A stretch of 51,389 bases of DNA from Massilia agilis. Its GTDB lineage: Bacteria; Pseudomonadota; Gammaproteobacteria; Burkholderiales; Burkholderiaceae_D. Position 1 is the first letter of the stretch, and every line of letters begins with the position of its first letter. The stretch is from the NCBI RefSeq assembly GCF_024756255.1, contig NZ_JANUHB010000009.1:1-51389 (forward strand), in the 5' to 3' direction. Positions 8,597-17,532 of this stretch are shown piece by piece. The translations under genes and the position numbers were made by a program. The notes under the pieces were generated by a model. It was not told the DNA's origin and ran no database searches. It worked only from the letters and a program-made list of their open reading frames with translations.

Positions 8597-10117
8597 GTGA
8601 ACGAGGAAGAATTTGGCTGGCTGGTCAAGCGCCTGGAAGCGCAGTCGGCGAACTCGCCGCAGGCGTTCCGGGCCCGGGTTCTGTTGATGAGCATGGCCGC
8701 CTATGTGGCCCTGTTCTGCGTCCTGTTCCTCAATGCGGCGCTCCTGTATGGCGCCGTTGTGTGGTCGCGCGAGCACGGCGTGAACCGTGTCGCCATCGCC
8801 GCCGGCATCCTTGGGCTGATGTCGGTGCCGATCCTGTACGTCACGCTGCGCACGCTGGCGATGCGCCTGCAGCCGCCGCAGGGCCGGGCGATCACGCGCG
8901 CACAAGCGCCGGTGCTGTTCGAACTGCTCGACAAGATGCAGGCCCGGCTCAAGGGTCCCGCCATCCACCATGTGCTGGTCGATACCGACTACAACGCCGG
9001 TATCGTGCAGTTGCCGAGCTGGGGCCTGGTCGGGCCGAGCGTGAATTACCTCGTTCTCGGCCTGCCCTTCCTGCTCGGCCACAGCACCTCCGGCATGCAG
9101 TCGGTGGTCGCGCACGAATACGGCCACCTGTGCGGCGCGCATGGGCGGCTGGGCAACTGGGTATGGCGCCAGCGCCTGATCCTGCACAAGGTGCACGAGC
9201 GGGTGGACGCGGCCGCGGAAGCGTCGGTCTGGTATGGCATGCTGCTCAAGCCACTGGATGCCTTCATGCCCTACTTCGACGCCTGCTGCTTTGTGCTGCG
9301 CCGCCAGCACGAATACGAGGCGGACCGCACCTCGGCCAAGCTCGCCGGCGCGGACGTGGCCGCCGCCAGCCTGGTGCGCAGCGAACTGCTTGCCACCTGG
9401 TTCCACACGCAGTTCTGGTCCACCCTGTACCGCCAGGCCGACACCCGCGAACGCCCGGGCTTCATGCCGTACAAGTCGCTGGCCACGGCGCTGCGGATCA
9501 GCCACGACGAATGGGCGACACAAGAGCGCCTGAAGACCGCCTGGCAGTACGAGTCGGGCTACGACGACACCCATCCCTGCCTGCGCGAACGCGTGGAGGC
9601 GCTCGGCCAGCACCCGGCGTTGCCGCAGCCGCTGGCGCGCAGCGCCGCCGTGTCGCTGCTGGGCGAGCTGGCCAACCAGCTGGCCGAGGAATTCGACCAG
9701 GCATGGTGGCGCGACCATGGCAAGGACTGGGGCGAGCGTTACCGCCGCGTGACCCGGTCGCAGGCGCGCCTGCGCGAGCTCGATGCCGCCCCGCTGTCCG
9801 GCCTGCCCCTGCACGAGCTGCAGGAGCTGGCGGTGCTGAAGGTGGAATTCGACTCGGCGCAGGCGGCCAAGCCGGTGCTGGCGCATTTGCTGCGCCAGCG
9901 CGGCGGGCCGTTCCCGAAGGCGTCCTGCATGTACGGCCAGATCCTGCTGGACGAGCGCCGCCGCGAAGGACTCGACTACCTGGCCGAGGCGGCGCGCCAT
10001 GACCGCAGGCTGGCCGACGAGGCCCTGCACGCCGGCTTCCAGTTCCTGCTCGCGCACGAGGGCGAGGCGCGCGCGCACCAGTGGGTGGGTCAGGTCCAGC
10101 AGGCGCAGGCGGCCTGA
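8597..10117 (+). CDS. Membrane-bound M48 family metallopeptidase
   Basis: A protein of 506 residues from a GTG start. Two transmembrane helices lie near residues 30-57 and 65-88. The zinc motif HEYGH is at 173-177, and HEYEAD (238-243) supplies the third ligand. This is the Ste24/HtpX (M48) architecture, but with a long C-terminal extension (about 250-506) that is helical and repeat-like. Upstream in-frame sequence runs into the divergent esterase gene, which supports the GTG. Membrane protein quality control is the usual role of the family; the specific substrate is unknown. The protein is larger than HtpX (about 290 residues), so it should not be named htpX. Confidence 0.88.
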   Translation: MNEEEFGWLVKRLEAQSANSPQAFRARVLLMSMAAYVALFCVLFLNAALLYGAVVWSREHGVNRVAIAAGILGLMSVPILYVTLRTLAMRLQPPQGRAITRAQAPVLFELLDKMQARLKGPAIHHVLVDTDYNAGIVQLPSWGLVGPSVNYLVLGLPFLLGHSTSGMQSVVAHEYGHLCGAHGRLGNWVWRQRLILHKVHERVDAAAEASVWYGMLLKPLDAFMPYFDACCFVLRRQHEYEADRTSAKLAGADVAAASLVRSELLATWFHTQFWSTLYRQADTRERPGFMPYKSLATALRISHDEWATQERLKTAWQYESGYDDTHPCLRERVEALGQHPALPQPLARSAAVSLLGELANQLAEEFDQAWWRDHGKDWGERYRRVTRSQARLRELDAAPLSGLPLHELQELAVLKVEFDSAQAAKPVLAHLLRQRGGPFPKASCMYGQILLDERRREGLDYLAEAARHDRRLADEALHAGFQFLLAHEGEARAHQWVGQVQQAQAA

Positions 10118-10231
10118 GCGCTGGGCCTGGCGCTCCTCGGGCTTGATGGCGAGCACGGTCGACGCCGCCGAACCACGCCACGCTCGGCCGGTCGAACGAT
10201 GACCGTCACCATCGAGCTCACGGAGGACGTC

Positions 10232-11029
10232 ATGAACTCGCAGATCACCAGTTGGGGCGCATCGCTGATGGCCTCGCTGTCCGCAGCCATGTCGCTGCTG
10301 TTTGCGGCCGTTCCGCGCATCATCGGCTTTCTCATCATCCTGGGAATCGGCTGGCTGATCGCCTCGCTGATCGAAAAGGCGATCGTGGCGCTGCTGCGCG
10401 CCGTCCATTTCGATGGCTTTGCCGACCGCGCGGGCATGGGGCCGATGGCCCAGGCGCTGAAGCGCTCGCCGTCGGGCGTGCTGGCCGGCATCGCCAAGTG
10501 GTTCGTGCGGCTGATCGCGCTGGTGGTCGCGTTCGACGCGCTGGGCGTGCCGGCGGTGTCGCAGGTGCTGCACCAGTTGCTGATGTGGCTGCCCAACCTG
10601 GCGGTCGCCGTGATCGTGCTGGTGATCGGCGGCATGGCCGCCAATGCCGTGTCCGGCATCGTGCGCGAGACCGCCGCCAAGGCCCGGCTGGAGCGTCCGG
10701 AACTGGTGGCCACGGCGGCCCGGTGGGCGGTCTGGGGCTTTGCGATCCTGGTCGCGGTGTACCAGATCGGGGTGGCCAGCACGCTGGTGGATATCCTGTT
10801 CATGGCGCTGGTCGGGGCGATCGCGCTGGCCATTGGATTGTCGTTCGGGCTGGGCGCGCGCGACACCGCCGGGACCATCGTGCGCAATTTCTACGAACGC
10901 AACCAGGGCGCGACCGGGCGCGTGCGGCAATCGATCAGCGCGGCCAACGAGTTGCCATACAGCGGCGTCGAGCACCGGCACGGGCTGGTGGACCGGCGCA
11001 GCGGCAACGGCCGCCGCGCGGCAACCTGA
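10232..11029 (+). CDS. CmpX-like membrane protein with mechanosensitive-channel TM helices
   Basis: A protein of 265 residues chosen to start at MNSQI because GGAGG lies 5 bp upstream; an ATG 33 bp earlier lacks a ribosome site. It shows about five hydrophobic helices (residues 25-50, 95-115, 120-145, 170-190, 195-215). GWLIASLIEKAI and the glycine-rich final helix (IGLSFGLGARDTAG) resemble the conserved TM helix family found in CmpX and the N-terminus of some mechanosensitive channels. No MscS beta domain follows. The polar C-terminus is arginine-rich. It ends 1 bp before the convergent cytochrome gene. A role in membrane stress or ion flux is inferred from the family only. Confidence 0.75.
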   Translation: MNSQITSWGASLMASLSAAMSLLFAAVPRIIGFLIILGIGWLIASLIEKAIVALLRAVHFDGFADRAGMGPMAQALKRSPSGVLAGIAKWFVRLIALVVAFDALGVPAVSQVLHQLLMWLPNLAVAVIVLVIGGMAANAVSGIVRETAAKARLERPELVATAARWAVWGFAILVAVYQIGVASTLVDILFMALVGAIALAIGLSFGLGARDTAGTIVRNFYERNQGATGRVRQSISAANELPYSGVEHRHGLVDRRSGNGRRAAT

Positions 11030-11030
11030 A

Positions 11031-11591
11031 CTACGGGCCCGGGTGCGAATTGTCCGGCAGCGACGGGATCGCGCGCAGGTATTCGTACATCGCGGCCAGG
11101 TCGGCCTCGGTCTTCTTGCCGAACGTTGGCCACGGCATGACCTGCAGGATCTGCCCGGCCGGGTCCTTGGGGTTGTGGCCGCTGCGCAGGGTCTCGATGA
11201 ACTCGCGCCGCGTCAGGCCGGCCGGCTTGCCGGCGTGGTCGGGCGTCAGGTTCGGCGCGGTGATCTCGGGACCAAAGGTGCGCCCGCCGGACAGGTACTC
11301 GGACGCATTGATGATCTCGCGCTGGCCCTGGAACGGGTCGCCGCCCGGCAGGTACGAGGGATGGCTGTGACAATCGATGCAGCCGCTGGTGTTGACGATG
11401 TAGCTGCCCAGCCCGACCAGGGCGCGATTCTTGTCTTGCAGGTTGAGCTTGACGCCCGGCGGCACGATCTCGTAGCCGCGCCTGATCTGGTGCTCGAGGT
11501 AGTCGTCCTTGCGCATGTCATTGGCCGACCAGGCGAACGCGGCGCTCAGGGCCAGGCACAACGCGGCGCCGATCCCCAGTACTTTCTTCAT
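11031..11591 (-). CDS. Periplasmic c-type cytochrome
   Basis: A protein of 186 residues with a signal peptide (MKKVLGIGAALCLALSAAFA). One haem-binding motif, C71-I-D-C-H75, is present. Met152 in MPWPTF is the likely distal ligand. The start is supported by an AGGAGG ribosome site 8 bp upstream. Only one haem motif is present despite a length more typical of dihaem subunits. It resembles the small cytochromes encoded beside alcohol or aldehyde dehydrogenases, but no partner enzyme gene is adjacent. The IorAB-like enzyme 6 kb away is a conceivable electron donor, which is speculative. It is convergent with the CmpX-like gene. Confidence 0.85.
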   Translation of the reverse strand: MKKVLGIGAALCLALSAAFAWSANDMRKDDYLEHQIRRGYEIVPPGVKLNLQDKNRALVGLGSYIVNTSGCIDCHSHPSYLPGGDPFQGQREIINASEYLSGGRTFGPEITAPNLTPDHAGKPAGLTRREFIETLRSGHNPKDPAGQILQVMPWPTFGKKTEADLAAMYEYLRAIPSLPDNSHPGP

Positions 11592-11810
11592 GTGGCTTCC
11601 TCCTGACGAAGAGACGTGAACCGTCGCACGGGACGGCGCCATCCCAGTCTAGCCAGTTGTAGCGGAAAGTTTTCGCCCTCGGGCAGGACGCTTGAGCTTG
11701 CTCAAACGGCAACTTTCGTCACCATCAGCGGCGTCTCCGACTGTCCGCGAAAACGGAGAAACATTTACGACAACCTGCCAAGCCTGGCCTGCAATAATGG
11801 TGGTTTTGCC

Positions 11811-12572
11811 ATGTATTTACGGAATATCGCCATGATCAGGAAGACCCTCATTGCCGCCCTGTGCGGCATCGCCCTGGCGCCGCTCGGCGCCCATGCGCAG
11901 TGGCTCGACACCTTGAAGAACGCCGCCGCCCAGGCCGCCGTGGGCGCGGTGCAGAAGGTGGTGGACAAGCCGGCAGCCGAACCGCAGGAGCGCAGTCCCG
12001 CGGCCGCGCCCGCGACACGCAATGCCGATACCCCGGCTGCCCCCGCCGCGCAACGCGCTGCCGAAGCGGGCGCGGCGCCAGGTTGCCGCAAGCTGAAAGG
12101 CAATGTCCTGCCGCCGGTTGGCGAGCGTCCGGCCGGGTTCAAGCCCGAGGTGCTGTGGCCCGAAGAGACCCAGTGCAGCTATTACAAATTCGCCGACCTG
12201 AAGTTCGACGCGGCGCGCGAGATGAAGAAGAAGTTCGAGAATGCGAGCAAGGTGCCGTGCAGCGATTGCGAGGGCGGCTACAGTTTCGACGCGTGGGCGC
12301 ACTTCTCGATGGGCAAGGGCGGCATCAGCAAGGACAAATTCGACGCGATGCTGGTGGCGCTCAAGCCTGGCCAGCACATCGACTGGAAAGGCGCCAAATT
12401 CCAGGGCCAGGTGCTGCTGAGCGGCGAACAGCCGGTGGCCGGCTTCCCGTGCAAGCAGTTCCACTGGATCCTCAAGGACAAGTCCGGTGCCCAGGTCGCC
12501 GAGCGCGAGGGCATGTTCTGCGAATACAAGGAAGAGTATTCGACCACTGCCAAGTGGCACGAGATTCTGTGA
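11811..12572 (+). CDS. Exported protein of unknown function with six cysteines
   Basis: A protein of 253 residues that I do not recognise. ATGs at 11811 and 11832 both lead into a signal peptide (core TLIAALCGIALAPLGAHA). The first is preceded by a weak GGTGG. After the signal comes a short amphipathic segment, then an alanine/proline-rich linker (about residues 50-85). A globular C-terminal part follows with CRKL, CSYYKF, CSDCEGG, FPCKQ and FCEY. The CSDC pair could bind metal or form disulfides with DsbC help. It stands alone between a divergent cytochrome gene and a convergent M13 peptidase gene. Confidence 0.7.
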   Translation: MYLRNIAMIRKTLIAALCGIALAPLGAHAQWLDTLKNAAAQAAVGAVQKVVDKPAAEPQERSPAAAPATRNADTPAAPAAQRAAEAGAAPGCRKLKGNVLPPVGERPAGFKPEVLWPEETQCSYYKFADLKFDAAREMKKKFENASKVPCSDCEGGYSFDAWAHFSMGKGGISKDKFDAMLVALKPGQHIDWKGAKFQGQVLLSGEQPVAGFPCKQFHWILKDKSGAQVAEREGMFCEYKEEYSTTAKWHEIL

Positions 12573-12574
12573 AC

Positions 12575-12626
12575 GCCGGAGCTTTTCCGCTCCGGCCTCA
12601 CATCCGCGCGCCCCGCCCGGGGCGCG
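12575..12626. terminator. Pair of hairpins between convergent genes
   Basis: Two perfect 8-bp inverted repeats lie between the stops at 12572 and 12633. GCCGGAGC/GCTCCGGC (12575-12596) has a 6-nt loop, and CGCGCCCC/GGGGCGCG (12607-12626) has a 4-nt loop. Neither has a long T run, but the placement between convergent genes suggests transcription ends here in both directions. Confidence 0.55.
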
Positions 12627-12632
12627 GCGTCC

Positions 12633-14705
12633 TTACCAGAAGATCACGCGCTGTTCCGGCGCGAGGTACATCTTGTCACCCGGCTTGACGTCAAACGCTT
12701 CGTAGAAGCCCGGATGGTTGCGCAGGCTGCCGTTGACGCGGAATTCTGACGGCGAGTGCGGGTCGGACTTGACCTGCGCGATCAGCGCCGCGTCGCGCGC
12801 CTTGCCGCGCCGTGCCTGGGCCAGGCCCATGAACAGGCGCTGCTCCGCGGTCATGCCGTCGATCACCGGCGCCGGCCGGCCCGCCAGGTAGATCTGGTAG
12901 GCGCGGCTGGCCATGATCGCGCCGGCGTTGTCGGCGATGTTCTCGCCCAGCGTGAGCTGGCCATTCAGGTGGTAGCCGGGGACCGGGCTGTAGCTGCCGT
13001 ACTGCTCGGCCAGCAGCTTGCCCTTGGCGGCAAATTTCTCGCTGTCTTCGCTGGTCCACCAGTTGCGCAGGTTGCCGTCGCCGTCGTACTGGGCGCCCTG
13101 ATCGTCGAAGGCGTGGCTGATCTCGTGGCCGATCGAGATGCCGACCGCGCCATAGTTGACGGCCGGTTCGGCGTCGGCATCGTACAGCGGCGACTGCAGG
13201 CGCGCTGCCGGGAACACCACCTCGTTCATCTCCGGGCTGTAGTAAGCGTTGACGGTCTGCGGCGTCATTTCCCATTCGCTGCGGTCCACCGGCTTGCCCA
13301 GCTTGCTCACCTGGAACTGGTGCGCGAAGGCGCGGGCGCGCCGCACGTTGCCCACCAGGTCACCCGGCTTGACCACCAGCGCCGTGTAATCGCGCCACTT
13401 CTCGGGGTAGCCGACCTTGACGTTGATCTTGGCCAGCTTGGCCTGGGCCTGCTTTTTCGTTTCCGGCGTCATCCATTCGAGCGTATCGATGCGCTCTTTG
13501 AACGCAGCCAGGAAATTCTTCACCATGTCCTCGACCTGGCGCTTGCGCTCGGCCGGGAAGTACGCGTCCACGTAGGCCTTGCCAACCAAAAAGCCCATGT
13601 CGCGGTTGATCTCGGCGATCGCCAGTTTTTCCAGCGGGCGGTTGACCTTGGCGCCGGACAGCACGGCGCCGCGGAAGGCAAAGCTCTCGTCCACGAAGGC
13701 CTGCGACAGGTAGGGCGCATACGCGGAGAGCAGGCGGAACTGGAAGTAGGCCTTCCAGGTCTCGACCGGGGTCTTGTCGATGATCGCCGACAGGCCGGAA
13801 AGGTAACTCGGCTGGCTCACGTTCACCGCCACGGCCTTGCCGCCCACGCCGCTTGCCTTCAGGTAGCCGTTCCAGTCAAAGTTCGGCATCAGCGTTTTCA
13901 GCTGGGCGACCGTCATCTTGTTGTAACCCTTGACCGGGTCGCGGTTCTCGACTGCACTCCACTGCACGCGCGCGATCTCGGTTTCCAGCGCGACGATGCC
14001 GGCCGCCTCGCTGGCAGCGTTGGCGTGGCCGGCCAGCGCCAGCATGTGCTCGATGTGCTGCTGGTACTTGGCGCGCACCTCGGCCAGGCGCTTGTCGTCC
14101 TGGGCCAGGTAATAGTCGCGGTTGGGCATGCCCAGGCCGGACTGGTTGATGTCGGCCAGGTAGTGGGCCGAATCCTTGTTGTCCTGGTGGACCGACAGGT
14201 GCAGCGGGCCGCCGGCGCCGGCGATCTCCAGCTGCGCCACCAGCGCCGCGAACCGGCGCTTGTCGCGCAGCGCGGCGATGGCGTCGAGCTCGCGCTGGAC
14301 CGGGGCCAGACCCAGTTCGTTGCGGTGCTTCTGGTCCACGTAGCTGTTGTAGAAATCCCCCATCTTCTGCGCCGGCGAGCCGGGCTTGGCGTGCTTGTCC
14401 TGCGCCGCCTGCTCCACCAGGGTGCGGATCTGCTGCTCGACATTGTCCTGCGCAACATTGAACGCGCCCCAGCTCGAGCGGTCGGACGGGATCTCGACAT
14501 CCTTGAGCCACTTGCCCTGGGTGTAGCGGAAGAAATCGTCCTGCGGGCGCACCGTGCTGTCGAAGGCAGCCACGTCCACGCCGGCGCGCTGGGCCGCCGC
14601 CACCGCCGCCGGAGCGGTTGAGGCGGCAACGCTTGCCGGGCCGGCGGCATGCGCGGCGCCGGCGAACAAGCCCACGATCAAGGTACTGCACAAGGTGCGC
14701 TTCAT
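12633..14705 (-). CDS. pepO: M13 family (PepO/neprilysin-like) metalloendopeptidase
   Basis: A protein of 690 residues with a signal peptide (MKRTLCSTLIVGLFAGAAHA). NAYYS (486-490) is the substrate-backbone-binding motif. The zinc motif HEISH is at 527-531, and GENIADNAG (587-595) provides the third ligand Glu588. The length and the C-terminal tryptophan match the family. The protein is exported and soluble rather than membrane-anchored, and is expected to cleave small peptides in the periplasm or outside. The start is fixed by AGGAG 6 bp upstream. A sigma-70-like promoter lies at 14740-14768. Divergently placed is a MerR regulator. Confidence 0.93.
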   Translation of the reverse strand: MKRTLCSTLIVGLFAGAAHAAGPASVAASTAPAAVAAAQRAGVDVAAFDSTVRPQDDFFRYTQGKWLKDVEIPSDRSSWGAFNVAQDNVEQQIRTLVEQAAQDKHAKPGSPAQKMGDFYNSYVDQKHRNELGLAPVQRELDAIAALRDKRRFAALVAQLEIAGAGGPLHLSVHQDNKDSAHYLADINQSGLGMPNRDYYLAQDDKRLAEVRAKYQQHIEHMLALAGHANAASEAAGIVALETEIARVQWSAVENRDPVKGYNKMTVAQLKTLMPNFDWNGYLKASGVGGKAVAVNVSQPSYLSGLSAIIDKTPVETWKAYFQFRLLSAYAPYLSQAFVDESFAFRGAVLSGAKVNRPLEKLAIAEINRDMGFLVGKAYVDAYFPAERKRQVEDMVKNFLAAFKERIDTLEWMTPETKKQAQAKLAKINVKVGYPEKWRDYTALVVKPGDLVGNVRRARAFAHQFQVSKLGKPVDRSEWEMTPQTVNAYYSPEMNEVVFPAARLQSPLYDADAEPAVNYGAVGISIGHEISHAFDDQGAQYDGDGNLRNWWTSEDSEKFAAKGKLLAEQYGSYSPVPGYHLNGQLTLGENIADNAGAIMASRAYQIYLAGRPAPVIDGMTAEQRLFMGLAQARRGKARDAALIAQVKSDPHSPSEFRVNGSLRNHPGFYEAFDVKPGDKMYLAPEQRVIFW

Positions 14706-14739
14706 GTCTGTCTCCTGGTTAAGCTTTTGAACTGGCTGG

Positions 14740-14768
14740 ATGCTAATGCAAAAGCAAAGGTGTGCCAA
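14740..14768 (-). promoter_or_regulatory. Promoter of the M13 peptidase gene
   Basis: Reading leftward, TTGGCA (14763-14768) and TAGCAT (14740-14745) are separated by 17 bp. Transcription would start about 28 bp before the peptidase ATG. Confidence 0.6.
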
Positions 14769-14806
14769 GGAAACATCGGTATGTATGACAGCTTCGGTAC
14801 ACTTGC

Positions 14807-14837
14807 TTGACTTCGAGCGCACTCCAACTTCTACGAT
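14807..14837 (+). promoter_or_regulatory. MerR-type promoter with 19-bp spacer and internal dyad
   Basis: TTGACT (14807-14812) and TACGAT (14832-14837) are 19 bp apart, the over-long spacing characteristic of promoters twisted open by MerR-family activators. The spacer holds the dyad TTCGAG-CGCA-CTCCAA (one mismatch between half sites). Transcription would begin about at the regulator's own ATG (14845), implying autoregulation and an essentially leaderless mRNA. Spacing and dyad are seen directly; binding by the adjacent regulator is inferred. Confidence 0.75.
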
Positions 14838-14844
14838 TCCCACC

Positions 14845-15297
14845 ATGACCGCCGCACTGACCATCCAGCAAGCGGCCGCAGCCTGCGGCCTTTCCGTGCA
14901 CACCTTGCGTTACTACGAGCGCATCGGCCTGATCCGGCCGGTGGCGCGCCGCGCCAACGGGCACCGGCGCTACCGCAGCGAGGACATGGGCTGGATCGCG
15001 TTCCTGCTGCGGCTGCGTGCAACCGGGATGCCGGTGGAGAAAATGCAGCGCTATGCACGCCTGCGCGAAGCAGGCCAGGAGCTGGGCAGCATCCGCGAAC
15101 GCCGCCATATGCTCGAGGAGCATGCGGCGGCCGTGCAGGCCGAGCTCGATGCGCTGGCCGAGACGCTCGGCTATCTCCACCAGAAGATTTCCCTGTACGG
15201 CGACATGGAGCACCAACTCACAGAAAGGGAAGAAAATGGAAACACGCTACGAACGGGGCTGGAAACGCCTGAAGGAAGTGGACGGCAAGGCCGGTGA
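14845..15297 (+). CDS. MerR family transcriptional regulator
   Basis: A protein of 150 residues. The N-terminal winged helix (TIQQAAAACGLSVHTLRYYERIGLI) and following wing (RRANGHRRYRSED) are clear MerR features. A coiled-coil dimerisation helix covers about residues 75-120. There is no cysteine arrangement typical of metal sensors, so it belongs with the organic/aldehyde-sensing branch (AdhR/YhbI-like), a loose assignment. The last 62 bp overlap the following decarboxylase-like gene in another frame, so the two must be co-transcribed. The regulator probably controls both through the 19-bp-spacer promoter just upstream. Confidence 0.92.
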   Translation: MTAALTIQQAAAACGLSVHTLRYYERIGLIRPVARRANGHRRYRSEDMGWIAFLLRLRATGMPVEKMQRYARLREAGQELGSIRERRHMLEEHAAAVQAELDALAETLGYLHQKISLYGDMEHQLTEREENGNTLRTGLETPEGSGRQGR

Positions 15298-15607
15298 ACA
15301 GGTGGTCGCGGCACTGGCCGATTGCTGCCCGGACCTGGGCCGCTACATCGTCGAGTTCGGCTTTGGCGACATCTACTCGCGCCCGGGCCTCACCCTGCAG
15401 CAGCGCGAATTGGCCACCATCGCGGCACTGACCGCGCTCGGCACGGCCACACCCCAGCTCAAGGTGCACATCGCCGCCGGCCTGCACGTGGGACTGTCGC
15501 GCGCGGAGATCATCGAAGCGATCTTGCAGATGAGCCTGTACGCGGGCTTCCCGGCGGCCCTGAACGGGGTATTCGCGGCGCGCGAGGTGTTTGCCGCCCA
15601 CGACTGA
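15236..15607 (+). CDS. Carboxymuconolactone decarboxylase family protein
   Basis: A protein of 123 residues that matches the small all-helical CMD family (RPGLTLQQRELATIAALTALG, then HIAAGLHVGLSRAEIIEAI). The family includes gamma-carboxymuconolactone decarboxylases and AhpD-like proteins. The AhpD CxxC is absent; only C29 and C30 are present near the N-terminus (ADCCPD), so a decarboxylase or binding role is more likely than a peroxidase role. AGGGA lies before the ATG. The start is inside the merR gene, giving a 62-bp overlap and probable translational coupling. The substrate is unknown; a MerR-induced response to an electrophile or aromatic metabolite is a reasonable inference. Confidence 0.88.
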   Translation: METRYERGWKRLKEVDGKAGEQVVAALADCCPDLGRYIVEFGFGDIYSRPGLTLQQRELATIAALTALGTATPQLKVHIAAGLHVGLSRAEIIEAILQMSLYAGFPAALNGVFAAREVFAAHD

Positions 15608-15717
15608 CAGCGCGAGCGTGCCGGGCCGGGCGCTTCGATATAATCGTGGCAAGGCCAACCGGCCGGTCAGCTCGGGCAGCAAGCCGGGCGGCGGACACCC
15701 CTGCTCACAGCCAGATC

Positions 15718-17499
15718 ATGCCCCAATTGCTGCTCACCCCGATCGTGTTCCTGCTCACCGCCGTGCTGCTGGTGCCGCTCGCGCAGCGCCTGAGGCTGGG
15801 CTCGGTGCTGGGCTACCTGGTCGGCGGCTGCCTCATCGGGCCGTGGGGCCTGGCCCTGGTCAAGGGCGTGGACTTGATCAGCCATGTGGCCGAGATCGGC
15901 GTGGTGATGATGCTGTTCCTGATCGGCCTGGAGCTGCAGCCGGAAAAGCTGCTGGCCATGCGCACCCTGGTGCTGGCCGGCGGCACGCTGCAACTGGTGG
16001 CCTGCGGCCTGCCGCTGGCGCTCGGCGCCTGGCTGCTCGGCATGCCGGGCACGGCCGCGGTGATTGCCGGGGCCACGCTGGCCTTGTCCTCGACCGCGAT
16101 CGCGGTGCAGAACATGCAGGAGCGCCACCTCGACCACACCCCGGCCGGCACCGCCGCGTTCGCGATCCTGCTGTTCCAGGACATGGCCGCCATTCCGCTG
16201 CTGGTGATCACGCCGCTGCTGGGTGACGGCGCGGCGCAGACCGCGTTCAATGCGCCGCTGGCGGCGGCCACCATCGCGGGCATCCTGGTGGCGGGCCGCT
16301 ACGCGATGCCGGCGGCCCTGCGCCTGATCGCGCGCACCCGGCTGCGCGAGATCTTCACCGCGTTCGCGCTGCTGCTGGTGCTGGGCATCGCCCAGCTGAT
16401 GACGCTGGCGCACCTGTCGATGGGCCTGGGCGCCTTCCTGGCCGGGGTGCTGCTGGCCAGTTCGGAATACCGCAAGGCGCTCGAGACCGACCTCGAGCCG
16501 TTCAAGGGACTGCTGCTCGGACTGTTCTTCACCTCGGTCGGCATGTCGGCCAACCTGGGCTTGCTGGCCGAGGTGCCGGGGCAGGTGCTGCTCTTGTCGG
16601 TGGGCTTCATGCTGGTCAAGATGGCCGTGCTGGGCCTGGTGGCGCGGCCCATGCCGATTGCGCCGGCCCAGCACTGGCCGTTCGCCGCCCTGCTGTCCCA
16701 GGGCAGCGAATTCGCCTTCGTCGTGTTTGGCGTGGCGCACGCTGCCGGCGTGATACCGGCGCGCTGGGGCGAGCTGCTGGTGCTGATGGTGGCGGTGTCG
16801 ATGGCGCTCACGCCGCTGGCCGTCACGGCCGGCAACGCGCTCGGCAAGACCCTGCACTCGCCCGCCACACCGCCACCCGACACCATCGAGCCGGAGGGAG
16901 CGCGCGTGATCGTGGCCGGCTTTGGCCGGGTGGGCCAAATCGCGGGGCGCCTGTTGATGGCGTCCGGCATCAAGGTCACGGTGCTGGACAACGACCCGGA
17001 CATGATCGAGACCGTGCGCCGCTTCGGTTACCGGGTGTTCTACGGCGACGCCACCCGGCTCGACCTGCTGCGCGCTGCCGGCGCCGGCCAGGCGCGCCTC
17101 TTGATCAACGCGATCGACGACATGGAGGCGAACCTGGCGTTGACCGACATCGTCCGCCAGTATTTTCCGCATCTGAAGCTGATCGCGCGGGCGCGCAACG
17201 TGACCCACGTGTACGAGCTGCGCAACCGCGGCGTCGAACTGGTCGAGCGCGAAACCTTCGAATCGGCCCTGATGCTGGGGCAGTGGGCGCTGGAACAGAT
17301 GGGCGTGGAGCCGACAACGGCCGAGCGTGCCCGACTGAAGTTCCGCGACCACAACCTGGCGACCGTCGAGGCCATCTACCCGCACTACCAGGACGAATCG
17401 GCGATGATCTCGATCACCCAGGCCGCGCGCGACGAGCTGGCGCGCTCGTTCGAGCAGGACCGGTTGCGCCTGCGCGAGGGCGAGGACGGCCGGGCCTGA
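15718..17499 (+). CDS. KefB/KefC-type cation:proton antiporter (CPA2) with RCK domain
   Basis: A protein of 593 residues with about twelve transmembrane helices (residues 1-380). FLIGLELQPEKL (67-78) and LLFQDMAAIPLL (151-162) are CPA2/Kef hallmarks. The cytoplasmic TrkA-N/RCK domain begins at RVIVAGFGRVGQ (about 396), with the acidic end of the Rossmann strand at VTVLDNDP. It is probably a potassium efflux system controlled by a nucleotide or glutathione adduct. No KefG/KefF-like ancillary gene is adjacent, so KefB, KefC and YbaL-type roles are not distinguished. It sits 110 bp downstream of the decarboxylase-like gene; co-regulation with it as an electrophile-protection unit would fit but is not shown. 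Confidence 0.9.
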   Translation: MPQLLLTPIVFLLTAVLLVPLAQRLRLGSVLGYLVGGCLIGPWGLALVKGVDLISHVAEIGVVMMLFLIGLELQPEKLLAMRTLVLAGGTLQLVACGLPLALGAWLLGMPGTAAVIAGATLALSSTAIAVQNMQERHLDHTPAGTAAFAILLFQDMAAIPLLVITPLLGDGAAQTAFNAPLAAATIAGILVAGRYAMPAALRLIARTRLREIFTAFALLLVLGIAQLMTLAHLSMGLGAFLAGVLLASSEYRKALETDLEPFKGLLLGLFFTSVGMSANLGLLAEVPGQVLLLSVGFMLVKMAVLGLVARPMPIAPAQHWPFAALLSQGSEFAFVVFGVAHAAGVIPARWGELLVLMVAVSMALTPLAVTAGNALGKTLHSPATPPPDTIEPEGARVIVAGFGRVGQIAGRLLMASGIKVTVLDNDPDMIETVRRFGYRVFYGDATRLDLLRAAGAGQARLLINAIDDMEANLALTDIVRQYFPHLKLIARARNVTHVYELRNRGVELVERETFESALMLGQWALEQMGVEPTTAERARLKFRDHNLATVEAIYPHYQDESAMISITQAARDELARSFEQDRLRLREGEDGRA

Positions 17500-17532
17500 C
17501 CGGCAGGGCGGCGTGCGCGCCCGCCCGGTGCA

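Noticed and set aside
8579..10981. Minus-strand reading frame of 800 codons
   Set aside because: Antisense to the M48 peptidase and CmpX-like genes, both of which have clear motifs on the plus strand.
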